64,000 nt of DNA, taken from assembly GCF_000382225.1 (NCBI RefSeq), contig NZ_KB907808.1:62001-126000 (forward strand), given 5' to 3'. This DNA comes from Hymenobacter aerophilus DSM 13606 (lineage in GTDB: Bacteria > Bacteroidota > Bacteroidia > Cytophagales > Hymenobacteraceae). Shown piece after piece: positions 17,506 through 25,171 of this stretch; position 1 is the stretch's first letter; each line of letters starts with the position of its first letter. The position numbers and the translations under genes are program-made. A model generated the notes under the pieces. The model worked only from the letters and a program-made list of their open reading frames with translations. It was not told the origin of the DNA and did not search any database.

Positions 17506-17632
17506 AAGAACGTCATGCAGAGCGAAGCGAAGCATCTCGCGTGCTAATGTTGCAATGGCGACTTTCTACGTCTGGTTACCACTGCAACATCAGCACGCGA
17601 GATGCTTCGCTTCGCTCTGCATGACGTTCTTT
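17506..17632. repeat. Palindromic element, family B copy 2
   Basis: Arms AAAGAACGTCATGCAGAGCG and its mirror CGCTCTGCATGACGTTCTTT with inner arms CATCTCGCGTGCT / AGCACGCGAGATG and a third inner pair TGTTGCA / TGCAACA. It fills the gap between recN and fabI. Confidence 0.92.
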
Positions 17633-17654
17633 TATCCTCACTATCCTCTCACCA

Positions 17655-19328
17655 CTACCCCGCCATTTCCACGCCGCGCAGGGCCAGCAGCTCGCGGGCG
17701 CTCTGGGTGGCGTGCAGCGTAGGGTTGGCGCCGGAAATCATCTGGGCTATTTCGTGGATGCGCTCCTCCTGGTTGAGTTGGCGGATGCGGCTTACGGTGC
17801 GGTCGGCGCGGTCTTCCTTGTACACGAAGTAGTGGGCGTCGCCGGCGGCGGCCATCTGGGGCAGGTGGCTGATGGCGATAAGCTGGTGCTTCTTAGCCAT
17901 CTGCTGCATCATGCGGCCTACTTTCAGGGCAATTTCGCCGCTGATGCCCGTGTCGATTTCGTCGAACACGATGGTCGGCAACGCGGTTTTGTCGGCCAGC
18001 ATGTACTTGATGCACAGCATGAGGCGCGAGAACTCACCGCCCGAAGCGGCCTTGCTCAGCGTCTGGGGCTCGGCGCCCTTGTTGGCCGTGAACAGGATGC
18101 TCACCACATCGATGCCGCTAACGGCCGGGGCGCCGGCCTCGTGGCCCACCACGATGCGGGCGTGGGGCATGCCCAGGTCGGTGAGCAGCGCGGCCAGCTC
18201 TTTCTCAAACTTCGGGAACGTTTTGCGGCGGGCTTCCGACAGGCGCAGGGCTTGCTTCTGCACGGTGGCCAAGGTGGCTTCCACGTCGCGGCGCAGGCGG
18301 CTGATTTGCTTGTCGAGGTTGAGCACCGAGCTAACCTTGTCGCGCAAATCGGCCCGCACGGCCAGCAGGTCCACCACGTCGCGCACCTGGTGCTTGCGTT
18401 GCAGGCTGTAGAGCACGTTCAGGCGGCTTTGCAACTCATCGATGCGGGCCGGGTCGCCCTCGGTGCGGCGCTCCACCTGTTCAATTTCGTCGGTGATGTC
18501 GCGCAGCTCAATCAGGCAGCTGTCGAGGCGGTGGCGCAGGTCTTTCACGGGCTCCGAGTAGGGCGCAATCTGGCCCAGCAGCACTACGGCATCCTTCAGG
18601 GCGCCGGTGGCGCAGTATTCGCCCTCGCTCAGGCTTTGCAGGGCGTGGGTGAGCTTGTACTTGATTTCCTCGGCGTGCTCCAGCTCCTTCACTTCCTGCT
18701 CCAGCTCGTCCTGGCGCTCATTGTCGAGGCTGGCTTCCTCCAGCTCATTCAGCAGAAAGCTGTGGTAGTCGAGCTCTTTATTGGCCTGGGCTACCTGGCT
18801 TTCGAGGGCCTGCAGGTCGGTTTCGAGCTTGCGGTACTGGCGGAAGGCGTTGCTGTATTGGGTGCGCGTGGGCACCAGGTTGGCGTACAAATCCAGCAGG
18901 TTCAGCTGAAACACGGCGTCGCTTAGCAGCAGCGTATCGTGCTGCGAGTGGATGTCCATGAGGTTGGCGCCGATGTGGCGCAGGGTTTCCAGCGTCACGG
19001 GCGTATCGTTCACGAAGGCCCGGCTCTTGCCGTTGGGGCTCAGCTCGCGCCGCAGAATGCACTGCTGGTCGTAGTCGACGTCCTCGGCCTCGAAAATGTC
19101 GCGCAGCTGGTAGCTGCTGATGTCGAAGTGGCCTTCCAGCACGCACTTTTTGCTCGTGTCGAAGAGCATGCGCGAGTCGGCGCGGTTGCCCAGCAGCAGC
19201 CCAATGGCGCCCAGCATAATGGACTTGCCGGCGCCCGTTTCGCCGGTAATGATGTTGAGCAGGGCCGAGGGCTTAAGCTCCAGCTTCTCAATCAGGGCGT
19301 AATTCTGAATCCGTAAATCAACCAGCAT
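17655..19328 (-). CDS. recN: DNA repair protein RecN (SMC-like ATPase)
   Basis: Cohesin-like ATPase acting in recombinational repair of double-strand breaks. 557 residues. The N-terminal ATPase half has Walker A GETGAGKS (29-36) in IITGETGAGKSIML. IHSQHDTLLL follows, then long coiled-coil segments (about 150-380). The C-terminal half has the signature ASGGEFSRLMLCIKY, Walker B PTIVFDEIDTGISGEIA and ISHLPQMAAAGDAHYFV. The start at 19328 directly precedes the first ATPase strand. It has its own upstream -7 box (19420-19427) although it also follows the bamD-to-DUF4835 gene string in the same direction. Confidence 0.97.
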   Translation of the reverse strand: MLVDLRIQNYALIEKLELKPSALLNIITGETGAGKSIMLGAIGLLLGNRADSRMLFDTSKKCVLEGHFDISSYQLRDIFEAEDVDYDQQCILRRELSPNGKSRAFVNDTPVTLETLRHIGANLMDIHSQHDTLLLSDAVFQLNLLDLYANLVPTRTQYSNAFRQYRKLETDLQALESQVAQANKELDYHSFLLNELEEASLDNERQDELEQEVKELEHAEEIKYKLTHALQSLSEGEYCATGALKDAVVLLGQIAPYSEPVKDLRHRLDSCLIELRDITDEIEQVERRTEGDPARIDELQSRLNVLYSLQRKHQVRDVVDLLAVRADLRDKVSSVLNLDKQISRLRRDVEATLATVQKQALRLSEARRKTFPKFEKELAALLTDLGMPHARIVVGHEAGAPAVSGIDVVSILFTANKGAEPQTLSKAASGGEFSRLMLCIKYMLADKTALPTIVFDEIDTGISGEIALKVGRMMQQMAKKHQLIAISHLPQMAAAGDAHYFVYKEDRADRTVSRIRQLNQEERIHEIAQMISGANPTLHATQSARELLALRGVEMAG

Positions 19329-19419
19329 ACCGAAAAAGCGTGAGGGCCGGAGCGCCGGCCGTGGCTACCAAGAGTGCAGCTACGGCCCCGTATCAAACGG
19401 CCGGGCCTAGCAGCATTAG

Positions 19420-19427
19420 CAAAGCTA
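19420..19427 (-). promoter_or_regulatory. -7 box TAGCTTTG for recN
   Basis: Matches TAnnTTTG on the minus strand, 91 bases before the recN ATG, between recN and the family G repeat. Confidence 0.5.
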
Positions 19428-19476
19428 CTAGTTCGGTTAGTCAAATGCCAGTTATTTTCGCAAGAAAGGTTTTTTG

Positions 19477-19610
19477 AGCTGCAAGCTTCAGGCGACAAGC
19501 CGCAAGCTGATGTGCAAAGGCCCTTTTTGAGCTTCAAGCTGCAAGCCGCAAGCTGCAAGCTGACGTTGAACATCAGCTTGCAGCTTGAAGCTTGCGGCTT
19601 GCAGCTCCTT
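19477..19610. repeat. Palindromic element with GCAAGCT-type tandem units, family G
   Basis: The left part repeats GAGCTGCAAGCTTCA, ACAAGCCGCAAGCTGA and GCTGCAAGCCGCAAGCTGCA. The right part is the complement (TCAGCTTGCAGCTTGAAGC, TTGCGGCTTGCAGCTC). It ends at the stop of the DUF4835 gene. Confidence 0.88.
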
Positions 19611-20541
19611 AGGGTTGGCGCAGAATCGTTTCGTACTTGGCCGAGTTGGTGGGGTCGGTTTCGGAGAGCAGCGTCACGAGGCCGACTTTCTGCTGCTGGT
19701 CGGGGCTGGTGCGGAAGATGTTGGCAATTTCGTCGGCCTTAGTTTGGAAGAACGAGCGGGCGAACAGGGTGCCGGGGCGGCGCTGCACGGCTTTCTGCAC
19801 GTCCTGCAGGGCCGTGTACATGTTGGTGCGGGCCTCCTCGGGCTGGGTGATGAAGATGTCGAGGCCCTGGCGGTAGTAGGCGTACATGCCGCTGCGGAAG
19901 GCCTGCAGCTGCGGGTCCTGCAGGTTGTTGAGCAGCCAGTAGCGGTTGCCACTGTTCTCATCCTTCCAGCCCGAGTCCGACTCGTTGGTGATATTCTGGG
20001 AGGCGGCCGTGTTCAGAATCTGCCGGGCCCGGTCGTAGTACGGGCCGCCGCTCAGGGGGGCAAAGCTGTCCTGGTCCAGTCCAATCATCATGTAGGCATA
20101 AAAGGAGAGCAGCGACGAGAGGTTGCCGACGAACGTGTTTTCGGAGTATTCGAGCGGGCTCTGGGGCGAGTAGTTGAAAATCCAGCCCCGGTCGGCGAAG
20201 CTCAGCACGTTGCTCTCGTAGCCGGTGCCGTACACCGGCCGGGTGCTCACGATGCGCACCGTGGCGCGGTAGGTACCGTTCTGCGGAATCTCGGTGATGC
20301 CCACAAACAGCCGGCAGCGGATGCGCTCCTCGGGCCGGTACGCCCGGTTGGTAAAGGCCCTACTATTGAGGAAGTTCTGCATGTCGTTGCGCAGATTCTG
20401 CACCAGCTGCGGGTCCGAAATCGTCACGTTTTCGGTCGAAACCGTGACTTCGGCCTGCAACTCCTGGGCCCGGGCGGGCCGCAGCAGCGCCAGGAGTGGC
20501 AGCAGCAACAGCAGGGACAGCGTCGAAAGCTTAGTCGTCAT
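19609..20541 (-). CDS. DUF4835 family exported protein
   Basis: 310 residues with a signal peptide ending near RPARAQEL. The mature start QELQAEVTVSTENV and the blocks TYRATVRIVSTRPVYGTGY, NYSPQSPLEYSENTFVGNLSSLLSFYAYMMIGLDQDSF and SGWKDENSGNRYWLLNNL match the Bacteroidota DUF4835 family. The function is not known; the constant position next to coaBC and recN in this phylum is from general knowledge. Its ATG lies inside the last codons of coaB (11-base overlap), so translation is probably coupled. The stop is followed by a palindromic element. Confidence 0.88.
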   Translation of the reverse strand: MTTKLSTLSLLLLLPLLALLRPARAQELQAEVTVSTENVTISDPQLVQNLRNDMQNFLNSRAFTNRAYRPEERIRCRLFVGITEIPQNGTYRATVRIVSTRPVYGTGYESNVLSFADRGWIFNYSPQSPLEYSENTFVGNLSSLLSFYAYMMIGLDQDSFAPLSGGPYYDRARQILNTAASQNITNESDSGWKDENSGNRYWLLNNLQDPQLQAFRSGMYAYYRQGLDIFITQPEEARTNMYTALQDVQKAVQRRPGTLFARSFFQTKADEIANIFRTSPDQQQKVGLVTLLSETDPTNSAKYETILRQP

Positions 20542-21187
20542 GGCGGGCAGCTAAACGGGCGAGCACGACGCCCACAATGTCGTGGGCAACGGCGGTTTTG
20601 GATTTCAGCCCGAAGGCCGTCGCGCGGCCGTCGGCTTCGAGCAAAGTTACCTGATTGGTGTCGTGGCGGAAGCCGGCGCCGGCATCGCGCAGCGAGTTGA
20701 GCACAATCAGGTCGAAGTTTTTGCGTTCGAGCTTGCCCAGCGCGTGCGCCTGCTCGTTCTCGGTTTCCAACGCAAAGCCCACCGAAAATTGTTCGGGCTG
20801 CTTGGTTTTTCCGAGTTCAAAGGCAATATCCACGTTTTTCACCAGCTCCAGCGTCAGCCGCTCGCCACTTTTCTTGATTTTCTGCGCGGCCACCTCGGCG
20901 GGCCGGTAATCGGCTACGGCGGCGGCAAACACCCACACATCGGCCAGCCGCGCCGCGTGGGCGGCGGCCTCGTACATTTCGGCCGCCGTCTGCACGCGGG
21001 TCGTCAGAATGTGTGATGAGGCCGGGTCGGGGAGGTTGGTGGGGCCGCTGATGAGGGCCACTTCGGCCCCAGCGGCAGCAAAGGCTTCGGCCAGCGCGTA
21101 GCCCATTTTGCCGGTGCTGTGGTTGCCCAGAAACCGCACTGGGTCGAGCGGTTCATACGTCGGGCCGGCCGTTATCAGTACGCGCAT
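20531..21187 (-). CDS. coaB: Phosphopantothenate-cysteine ligase (CoaB domain as a separate protein)
   Basis: Joins 4'-phosphopantothenate to cysteine in CoA synthesis, using CTP in bacteria. 218 residues from ATG 21187. The start RVLITAGPTYEPLDPVRFLGNHSTGKMG is the classical CoaB opening. AAAVADYRP, KIKKSGERLTLELVKNVDI and FALETENE follow. In most bacteria this domain is the C-terminal half of bifunctional CoaBC. Here it begins almost exactly at the domain boundary with its own ATG, and an 81-base AT-rich stretch separates it from the decarboxylase gene upstream. Both domains look intact, so pathway function is probably kept by two polypeptides. Confidence 0.93.
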   Translation of the reverse strand: MRVLITAGPTYEPLDPVRFLGNHSTGKMGYALAEAFAAAGAEVALISGPTNLPDPASSHILTTRVQTAAEMYEAAAHAARLADVWVFAAAVADYRPAEVAAQKIKKSGERLTLELVKNVDIAFELGKTKQPEQFSVGFALETENEQAHALGKLERKNFDLIVLNSLRDAGAGFRHDTNQVTLLEADGRATAFGLKSKTAVAHDIVGVVLARLAARHDD

Positions 21188-21295
21188 TCTTTTGAATTAT
21201 AAATTTTAAATTATGGATTTTGAATTGCTTCAAGAACCGAAAATAGGGTACTGGTGCTGATTCAGAATTTAAAACTCGTAATTCATAATTCTAAG
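21188..21295. repeat. AT-rich palindromic element between coaC and coaB (family J)
   Basis: Left arm GAATTATAAATTTTAAATTATGGATTTTGAATT is mirrored by GAATTTAAAACTCGTAATTCATAATTCT on the right. The sequence is very unlike the surrounding GC-rich coding DNA. It supplies the last codons (R-I-M-N-Y-E-F) and the stop of the upstream decarboxylase frame, which suggests insertion into a formerly continuous gene. Confidence 0.85.
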
Positions 21296-21817
21296 TAGAA
21301 TGTCCTCGGGTTCCAGCATGCGGCCGGGACCACTCAGGCCACTGGCCAGCTCGCCGGCCGGCGACTCCCACACGGTATTGCCGTAGCTGCGCAGGCGCGC
21401 CAGATTGGCTTGGGTGGCGGGGTGCTGGTACATGTCTAGGTCCATGGCCGGGGCCACGAACACGGGGCAACGGGCCGAGAGGTACACGGCGTCGAGCAGC
21501 GTGTCGCAGAGGCCTTGGGCCAAGTGGGCCAGCGTGTTGGCTGAGGCCGGAGCCACCACCAGCGCATCGGCCCACAACCCCAGCTCCACGTGGTTGTGCC
21601 ACTCGCCGGCCCGCTCATCCTTGAGAAAACCCTGCAAAACCGGGTTCTTAGACAGCGTGGCCAGGGTGAGCGGCGTGACAAACGCCGTGGCGGCGGGCGT
21701 GAGGATAACGCGCACCTCGGCGCCGGCCTTCACCAGCAGGCGCACCAGCGGCGCGGCTTTGTAGGCGGCAATGCTGCCACTCACGCCCAGCAGAATTTTT
21801 CGGCCCAGTAGTGCCAT
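21269..21817 (-). CDS. coaC: Phosphopantothenoylcysteine decarboxylase (CoaC domain as a separate protein)
   Basis: FMN-dependent decarboxylation of 4'-phosphopantothenoylcysteine to 4'-phosphopantetheine. 182 residues from ATG 21817 (MALLGRKILLGVSGSIAAYKA); a longer frame to 21883 reads as non-coding. The flavoprotein features GVSGSIAAYKA, WHNHVELGLWADALVVAPASANTLA, the PAMDLDMYQHPATQ block with the family Met, and SGLSGPGRM are present. The frame ends with EPEDILLRIMNYEF, whose last residues come from the inserted AT-rich palindrome. The missing linker is consistent with disruption of an ancestral coaBC fusion. Confidence 0.93.
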   Translation of the reverse strand: MALLGRKILLGVSGSIAAYKAAPLVRLLVKAGAEVRVILTPAATAFVTPLTLATLSKNPVLQGFLKDERAGEWHNHVELGLWADALVVAPASANTLAHLAQGLCDTLLDAVYLSARCPVFVAPAMDLDMYQHPATQANLARLRSYGNTVWESPAGELASGLSGPGRMLEPEDILLRIMNYEF

Positions 21818-21898
21818 ACGCGAAGTTGAGCGAGGCCCCAAACGGCCTGCGGGTAAACATTCCGGCCGGTGGCGCCGGGCCATGCGGCCTTATACGCC

Positions 21899-21944
21899 AA
21901 AGCCTCCCCGCCGCCCGGATACGTCCGGATGGCGGGGAGGCTTC
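21899..21944. terminator. Strong hairpin after rpoZ
   Basis: AAGCCTCCCCGCCGCCCGGA / TCCGGATGGCGGGGAGGCTT, about 19 bp with one mismatch and a 4-base loop. It lacks a clear T-run, so it may be an attenuator rather than a full stop between rpoZ and coaC. Confidence 0.65.
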
Positions 21945-21961
21945 GGGCCGGGAGGCCGAAT

Positions 21962-22294
21962 TTACGCGTTCTTCTCGGCTTCCTGCTCGGGCGTGCTGAA
22001 ATACACCTTGCCCTCCAGGAACTCATCCACGGCCATGTTGGTGGGCTTGGGCAGGCGCTCGTAGTGCTTGGAAATCTCGATTTGCTCGCGGTTTTCGAAC
22101 ACCTCCTCCAGGTTGTCGACGGTAGTAGCAAACTCGGCCAGCTTGCCGTTGAGCTCCTCTTTCAGCTTGATGGCCAGCTGATTGGCGCGCTTCGAAATGA
22201 TGGCGATGCTCTCGTACACGTTGCCGGTTTCGGGGGTGAAATCCGACATGTTGCGCGTCACGATGGAGGCGGAAGTGTTAGTGGGCGTCTTCAT
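21962..22294 (-). CDS. rpoZ: DNA-directed RNA polymerase omega subunit, Bacteroidota type
   Basis: 110 residues. NVYESIAIISKRANQLAIKLKEEL carries the omega signature (ISKRANQ, equivalent to the R-A-Q helix that clamps the beta' C-terminus). The C-terminus MAVDEFLEGKVYFSTPEQEAEKNA corresponds to the conserved A..E...GK segment. The acidic middle region is normal in this phylum. Its position directly after bamD and before coaC/coaB fits the usual Bacteroidota order. The ATG at 22294 gives a short disordered N-terminus. Confidence 0.88.
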   Translation of the reverse strand: MKTPTNTSASIVTRNMSDFTPETGNVYESIAIISKRANQLAIKLKEELNGKLAEFATTVDNLEEVFENREQIEISKHYERLPKPTNMAVDEFLEGKVYFSTPEQEAEKNA

Positions 22295-22338
22295 ATAATG
22301 AGTTTTCGGGGTTCGTAGGTGAGGCCGCGCAAGCGGCG

Positions 22339-23163
22339 CTATTTGGCGGCAGTTTCGGCCGCTTTCAACTTGTCGGCGGCGGTGCGGGCGGTGTCGTACA
22401 TTTTTTCGGCGTCCTTCAGCTGCTTGCTCTGCGGGAAGGTATCGATGAAGCTCTGGTAAAACGCCAGCGTCTCGTTGTAGCGTTCCAATTGTTTTTCGGC
22501 CACCGATTCGTTGGCCAGATCAAACTGGGCGCTCAGCTTCAGGAAAGCGGCCTGCTCGGCGTAGGCCGAAGCCGGATACTGCTGCTGGAACACGGTCAGG
22601 GCCGTTACGGCCGACTGGTAGTACCGCAGATCGTAGTAGAGCTTGGCCGACAGAAACGCCTTGTTCTCCAGCTTCTTCTGCAACTCCTGCGACATGCCCT
22701 CGGTTTCGGCCCGGAACCGGCTTTCGGGGTAGCGGTTCAGAAACTCCTGAATGACCTCCAGGGCCGTGTAGGTGTTGGTCTGGTCGAGCTGGAACTCAGG
22801 CGAGTCCTTGAACAGCGACTTGGCCTGCATGAAATAGGCCTCCTGCGCGTACTCCGAGTTGGGATACGTGTCGTGGAAAGTCTTGAAATAATACGCGGCC
22901 AGCGTGTAGTTACGCTGGCGGTAGTTGGTATTGGCGAAGTAGAACTGCGCCTTCTCGGCCTCGGGGCGGCCTTTCAGCAGCGGAATCAGTTCTTCGAGCA
23001 GGGTACCGGCCTTGAAGAAATCCTCCTTCTGGTAGTACTCCAGGGCGGCTTCGTACTTCTTGTTTACATCGGTACTCTTGAGCAGCTTCTGGTAGCCGGT
23101 ACAGGCGCCCAGCAGCAGCGTGCTGAGGAGCAGAACAAAAAGGGCGGGACGGAAAGACAGCAT
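22339..23163 (-). CDS. bamD: Outer-membrane assembly lipoprotein BamD
   Basis: Lipoprotein of the BAM complex that inserts beta-barrels into the outer membrane. 274 residues. The signal peptide has lipobox LLGAC with Cys at about 21. The body is a series of TPR helices (KKYEAALEYYQKEDFFKAGTLLEEL, QFYFANTNYRQRNYTLAAYYFKTFHDTYPNSEYAQEAYFM), with the long-helix-plus-TYPNS wording typical of BamD/YfiO. A perfect -7 box TACCTTTG ends eight bases before the ATG, so the message is probably leaderless or nearly so. It is the first gene of the bamD-rpoZ-coaC-coaB-DUF4835 string. Confidence 0.94.
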   Translation of the reverse strand: MLSFRPALFVLLLSTLLLGACTGYQKLLKSTDVNKKYEAALEYYQKEDFFKAGTLLEELIPLLKGRPEAEKAQFYFANTNYRQRNYTLAAYYFKTFHDTYPNSEYAQEAYFMQAKSLFKDSPEFQLDQTNTYTALEVIQEFLNRYPESRFRAETEGMSQELQKKLENKAFLSAKLYYDLRYYQSAVTALTVFQQQYPASAYAEQAAFLKLSAQFDLANESVAEKQLERYNETLAFYQSFIDTFPQSKQLKDAEKMYDTARTAADKLKAAETAAK

Positions 23164-23171
23164 AAGGGGCG

Positions 23172-23179
23172 CAAAGGTA
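23172..23179 (-). promoter_or_regulatory. -7 box TACCTTTG for bamD
   Basis: Exact TAnnTTTG on the minus strand with only eight bases between it and the ATG. It drives the bamD operon with essentially no 5' untranslated region. Confidence 0.65.
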
Positions 23180-23213
23180 CAAATAATCAGTTGGCGGCGG
23201 TTGCACGGTCGTC

Positions 23214-23300
23214 CTGGTTTCCCAGGGCTGAAGCCCTGGGCTAGTCAGCACCCCGGCCGGGCTTGCTCCGTAGCCCAGGGCTTCAGCCCTGGGAAACCAG
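23214..23300. repeat. Palindromic element, family D
   Basis: Arms CTGGTTTCCCAGGGCTGAAG / CTTCAGCCCTGGGAAACCAG; each arm also contains CAGGGCTGAAGCCCTGG, itself a palindrome. It lies between the bamD promoter and the end of the OstA-like gene. Confidence 0.92.
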
Positions 23301-23312
23301 AACGTGTGGGGC

Positions 23313-24944
23313 TTACTTCTTTACCGGCGTTTTTTTTCGGGATTTAACCGCTGGTTTTTTAGGCGTTGGCGGGGCTTTCTTCTTGGCCTTAACCGGCGCC
23401 GCCGCGAAGTGCTTGCCCAGCGTCTGACGGCGGGTGGGCCGGTCTTCGGGGCGCCAGCGGAAATCCTTGAGCCGGGCTTCCTCGGGCTTTAACTCGTTGG
23501 GCGGAATGAACTTGGCTTCGGGGTTGGTGATGAAACTGATGGTTTGCAGTTCGTCGTCGGCGAAGCGCAGGGCCATAGTGGCCGAGAGCGACTTATTGAC
23601 GCCCGAAACGGCCGTGTCGCCCTCAAGAGCATAGTAGAGGCTCTCGGCGTTGCCAACCACGTTAATTTTTTTTATGGTTTTCTCCCCGAAGTAGGCCACC
23701 ATCGTGCGGCCTTTCACCTGGTTGTAGTTGCCCAGCGTGTCGAGCCCGATGCTGAAGGCGTGGCCGTAGAGGCGCATCTGGTCGATTTTGCCCTTGCGCT
23801 GCCGGATTTCCATCGAGTCGGCCGTGAGTTGGTTGTTCTTGTTCCACAGCACCGGGTCGTGGCTGAGGTAGATGATGGAATCCTGCCGGTCGTAGGTCAG
23901 CGAGTCGGCGCGGCCCTGCAAATCGGCGCGGAAGATGCGGGCCTTTTTGTAGGCGTAAATCACGGCGCCCTTGTTCAGCGGCGGCTTGCCCTCGATGCTG
24001 ACCAGCGTATCGGCCGTCAGATACAGCGTGTCCTTGCCCGAAATATTGCGCATCACGGGCCGCGAGCCGTACACCTTGGCGCGGCCCTGGGCCCGCCAAT
24101 AGCGCCCCACGTCGCCCCTTATCTCCAGGTTGTCCTTCTTGGAAATCATCGACACCCGGCCCGTCGCCAAACCGTACTCGGTCAGCTCGTTATAGAACAG
24201 CTTATCGCCACCGAGCAGGTAGTTGGGCGTCTCGATTTTGGCGTTGCGGCCGAAGTTGGCTTCTTTGGTGATGGTGTTGTAAGTGCCGTTTTCGGCGTAC
24301 AGGTTCTTGTCTTTGCCCGTGATGCGGGTGGGACCGTAGAAATAGGCCACCTTGCTGATGGTATTGTACTGCAGCGTATCGGTGAGGATGGTGTTTTCGG
24401 GCGTTACCAGCTTCACGTTGTGCTTGAAGCTGAACACTTTGCTGCCGGTGTTATAGTAGCCGAACTGGCTGTCGAGCGTGTTTTTGGGGTCCTGGAGGTG
24501 GCCGCCGGTGCTGTAGTAAGCCAGGTTGTTGGCCAGGTCGTAGTCGAGCAGCTGGGTGGTGAGGGTCATGCGCGGGTCGCGCAGCGTTACGTTGCCGCTC
24601 ATGCGGGCCTTGCGGGTGTCGCCGTCGTAGGTGCCCCGGTCGCCGGTGGTCGTGATGGTGTCGTTCTGGATGATGCGCACGTTGCTGAACGCCTCAATGG
24701 CGTTGCGGTCCAGGTACTGGTACATCGAGTCGGCGTAGAGCAGCGTGGTGCCCTGGCGCAAGCTCACGTTGCCCAGCAGCTTGCGGATTTCCACGCCGTT
24801 GAAGTCGCCACCTTCAAACGAGTTGGCGGTCAGCAGCTCGATGGGCTGGCCCTTGCCAGGCTTGGCGGCAGGTTTGGCTTGCGACCAGCCGAGCAGCGGC
24901 AATACCAGCAGGAAAACGAGAAAAACAGACTTGGACAACGACAT
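23313..24944 (-). CDS. OstA-like periplasmic/outer-membrane biogenesis protein
   Basis: 543 residues with a signal peptide ending LLGWSQAKP. It contains repeated OstA/LptA-like beta-strand motifs throughout: VEIRKLLGNVSLRQGTTLLYADSMYQY, GDRGTYDGDTRKARMSGNVTLRD, NTISKVAYFYGPTRI, NTITKEANFGRNAKI and LTADSMEIRQRKGKIDQMRL. These form the jellyroll used in LPS transport (LptA and the LptD N-terminus). There is no LptD barrel, so this is the stand-alone OstA-like protein common in Bacteroidota. The C-terminus is a Lys/Pro/Ala-rich tail. A -7 box TACCTTTG ends seven bases before the ATG. Confidence 0.85.
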   Translation of the reverse strand: MSLSKSVFLVFLLVLPLLGWSQAKPAAKPGKGQPIELLTANSFEGGDFNGVEIRKLLGNVSLRQGTTLLYADSMYQYLDRNAIEAFSNVRIIQNDTITTTGDRGTYDGDTRKARMSGNVTLRDPRMTLTTQLLDYDLANNLAYYSTGGHLQDPKNTLDSQFGYYNTGSKVFSFKHNVKLVTPENTILTDTLQYNTISKVAYFYGPTRITGKDKNLYAENGTYNTITKEANFGRNAKIETPNYLLGGDKLFYNELTEYGLATGRVSMISKKDNLEIRGDVGRYWRAQGRAKVYGSRPVMRNISGKDTLYLTADTLVSIEGKPPLNKGAVIYAYKKARIFRADLQGRADSLTYDRQDSIIYLSHDPVLWNKNNQLTADSMEIRQRKGKIDQMRLYGHAFSIGLDTLGNYNQVKGRTMVAYFGEKTIKKINVVGNAESLYYALEGDTAVSGVNKSLSATMALRFADDELQTISFITNPEAKFIPPNELKPEEARLKDFRWRPEDRPTRRQTLGKHFAAAPVKAKKKAPPTPKKPAVKSRKKTPVKK

Positions 24945-24951
24945 TTCGGCG

Positions 24952-24959
24952 CAAAGGTA
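24952..24959 (-). promoter_or_regulatory. -7 box TACCTTTG for the OstA-like gene
   Basis: Exact TAnnTTTG, seven bases before the ATG at 24944, predicting a leaderless transcript. Confidence 0.65.
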
Positions 24960-24996
24960 GGCAAGCAGCGTGGCTAACGTGTTTCTTTGCGGCGTA

Positions 24997-25162
24997 GTAC
25001 CCCACCCTCTAGCCCCCTCCCCTCCGGGAGAGGGGGAACAAGCGCTAAAAATAGTTTCTAACTCGTTTTCTTACCTCACTTTCTACTTATCCTTATCTAG
25101 ACTAAAAAGCTAGAAACTAGTTCCCCCTCTCCCGGAGGGGAGGGGGCTAGGGGGTGGGGTAC
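24997..25162. repeat. Palindromic element, family E copy 1
   Basis: Arms GTACCCCACCCTCTAGCCCC... and ...GGGGCTAGGGGGTGGGGTAC, about 43 bases each, with inner TCCGGGAGAGGGGGAAC / GTTCCCCCTCTCCCGGA. The loop is about 80 bases and AT-rich. The right end lies nine bases before the tilS ATG. Confidence 0.92.
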
Positions 25163-25171
25163 CCGACTGCC

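Noticed and set aside
17712..18926. 404-residue + frame across recN
   Set aside because: Antisense of a confident RecN; no recognisable domain.
24997..25162. Riboswitch or T-box in the tilS leader
   Set aside because: The fold is a simple long inverted repeat that also occurs at 53819 in a different context; no conserved riboswitch core is visible.
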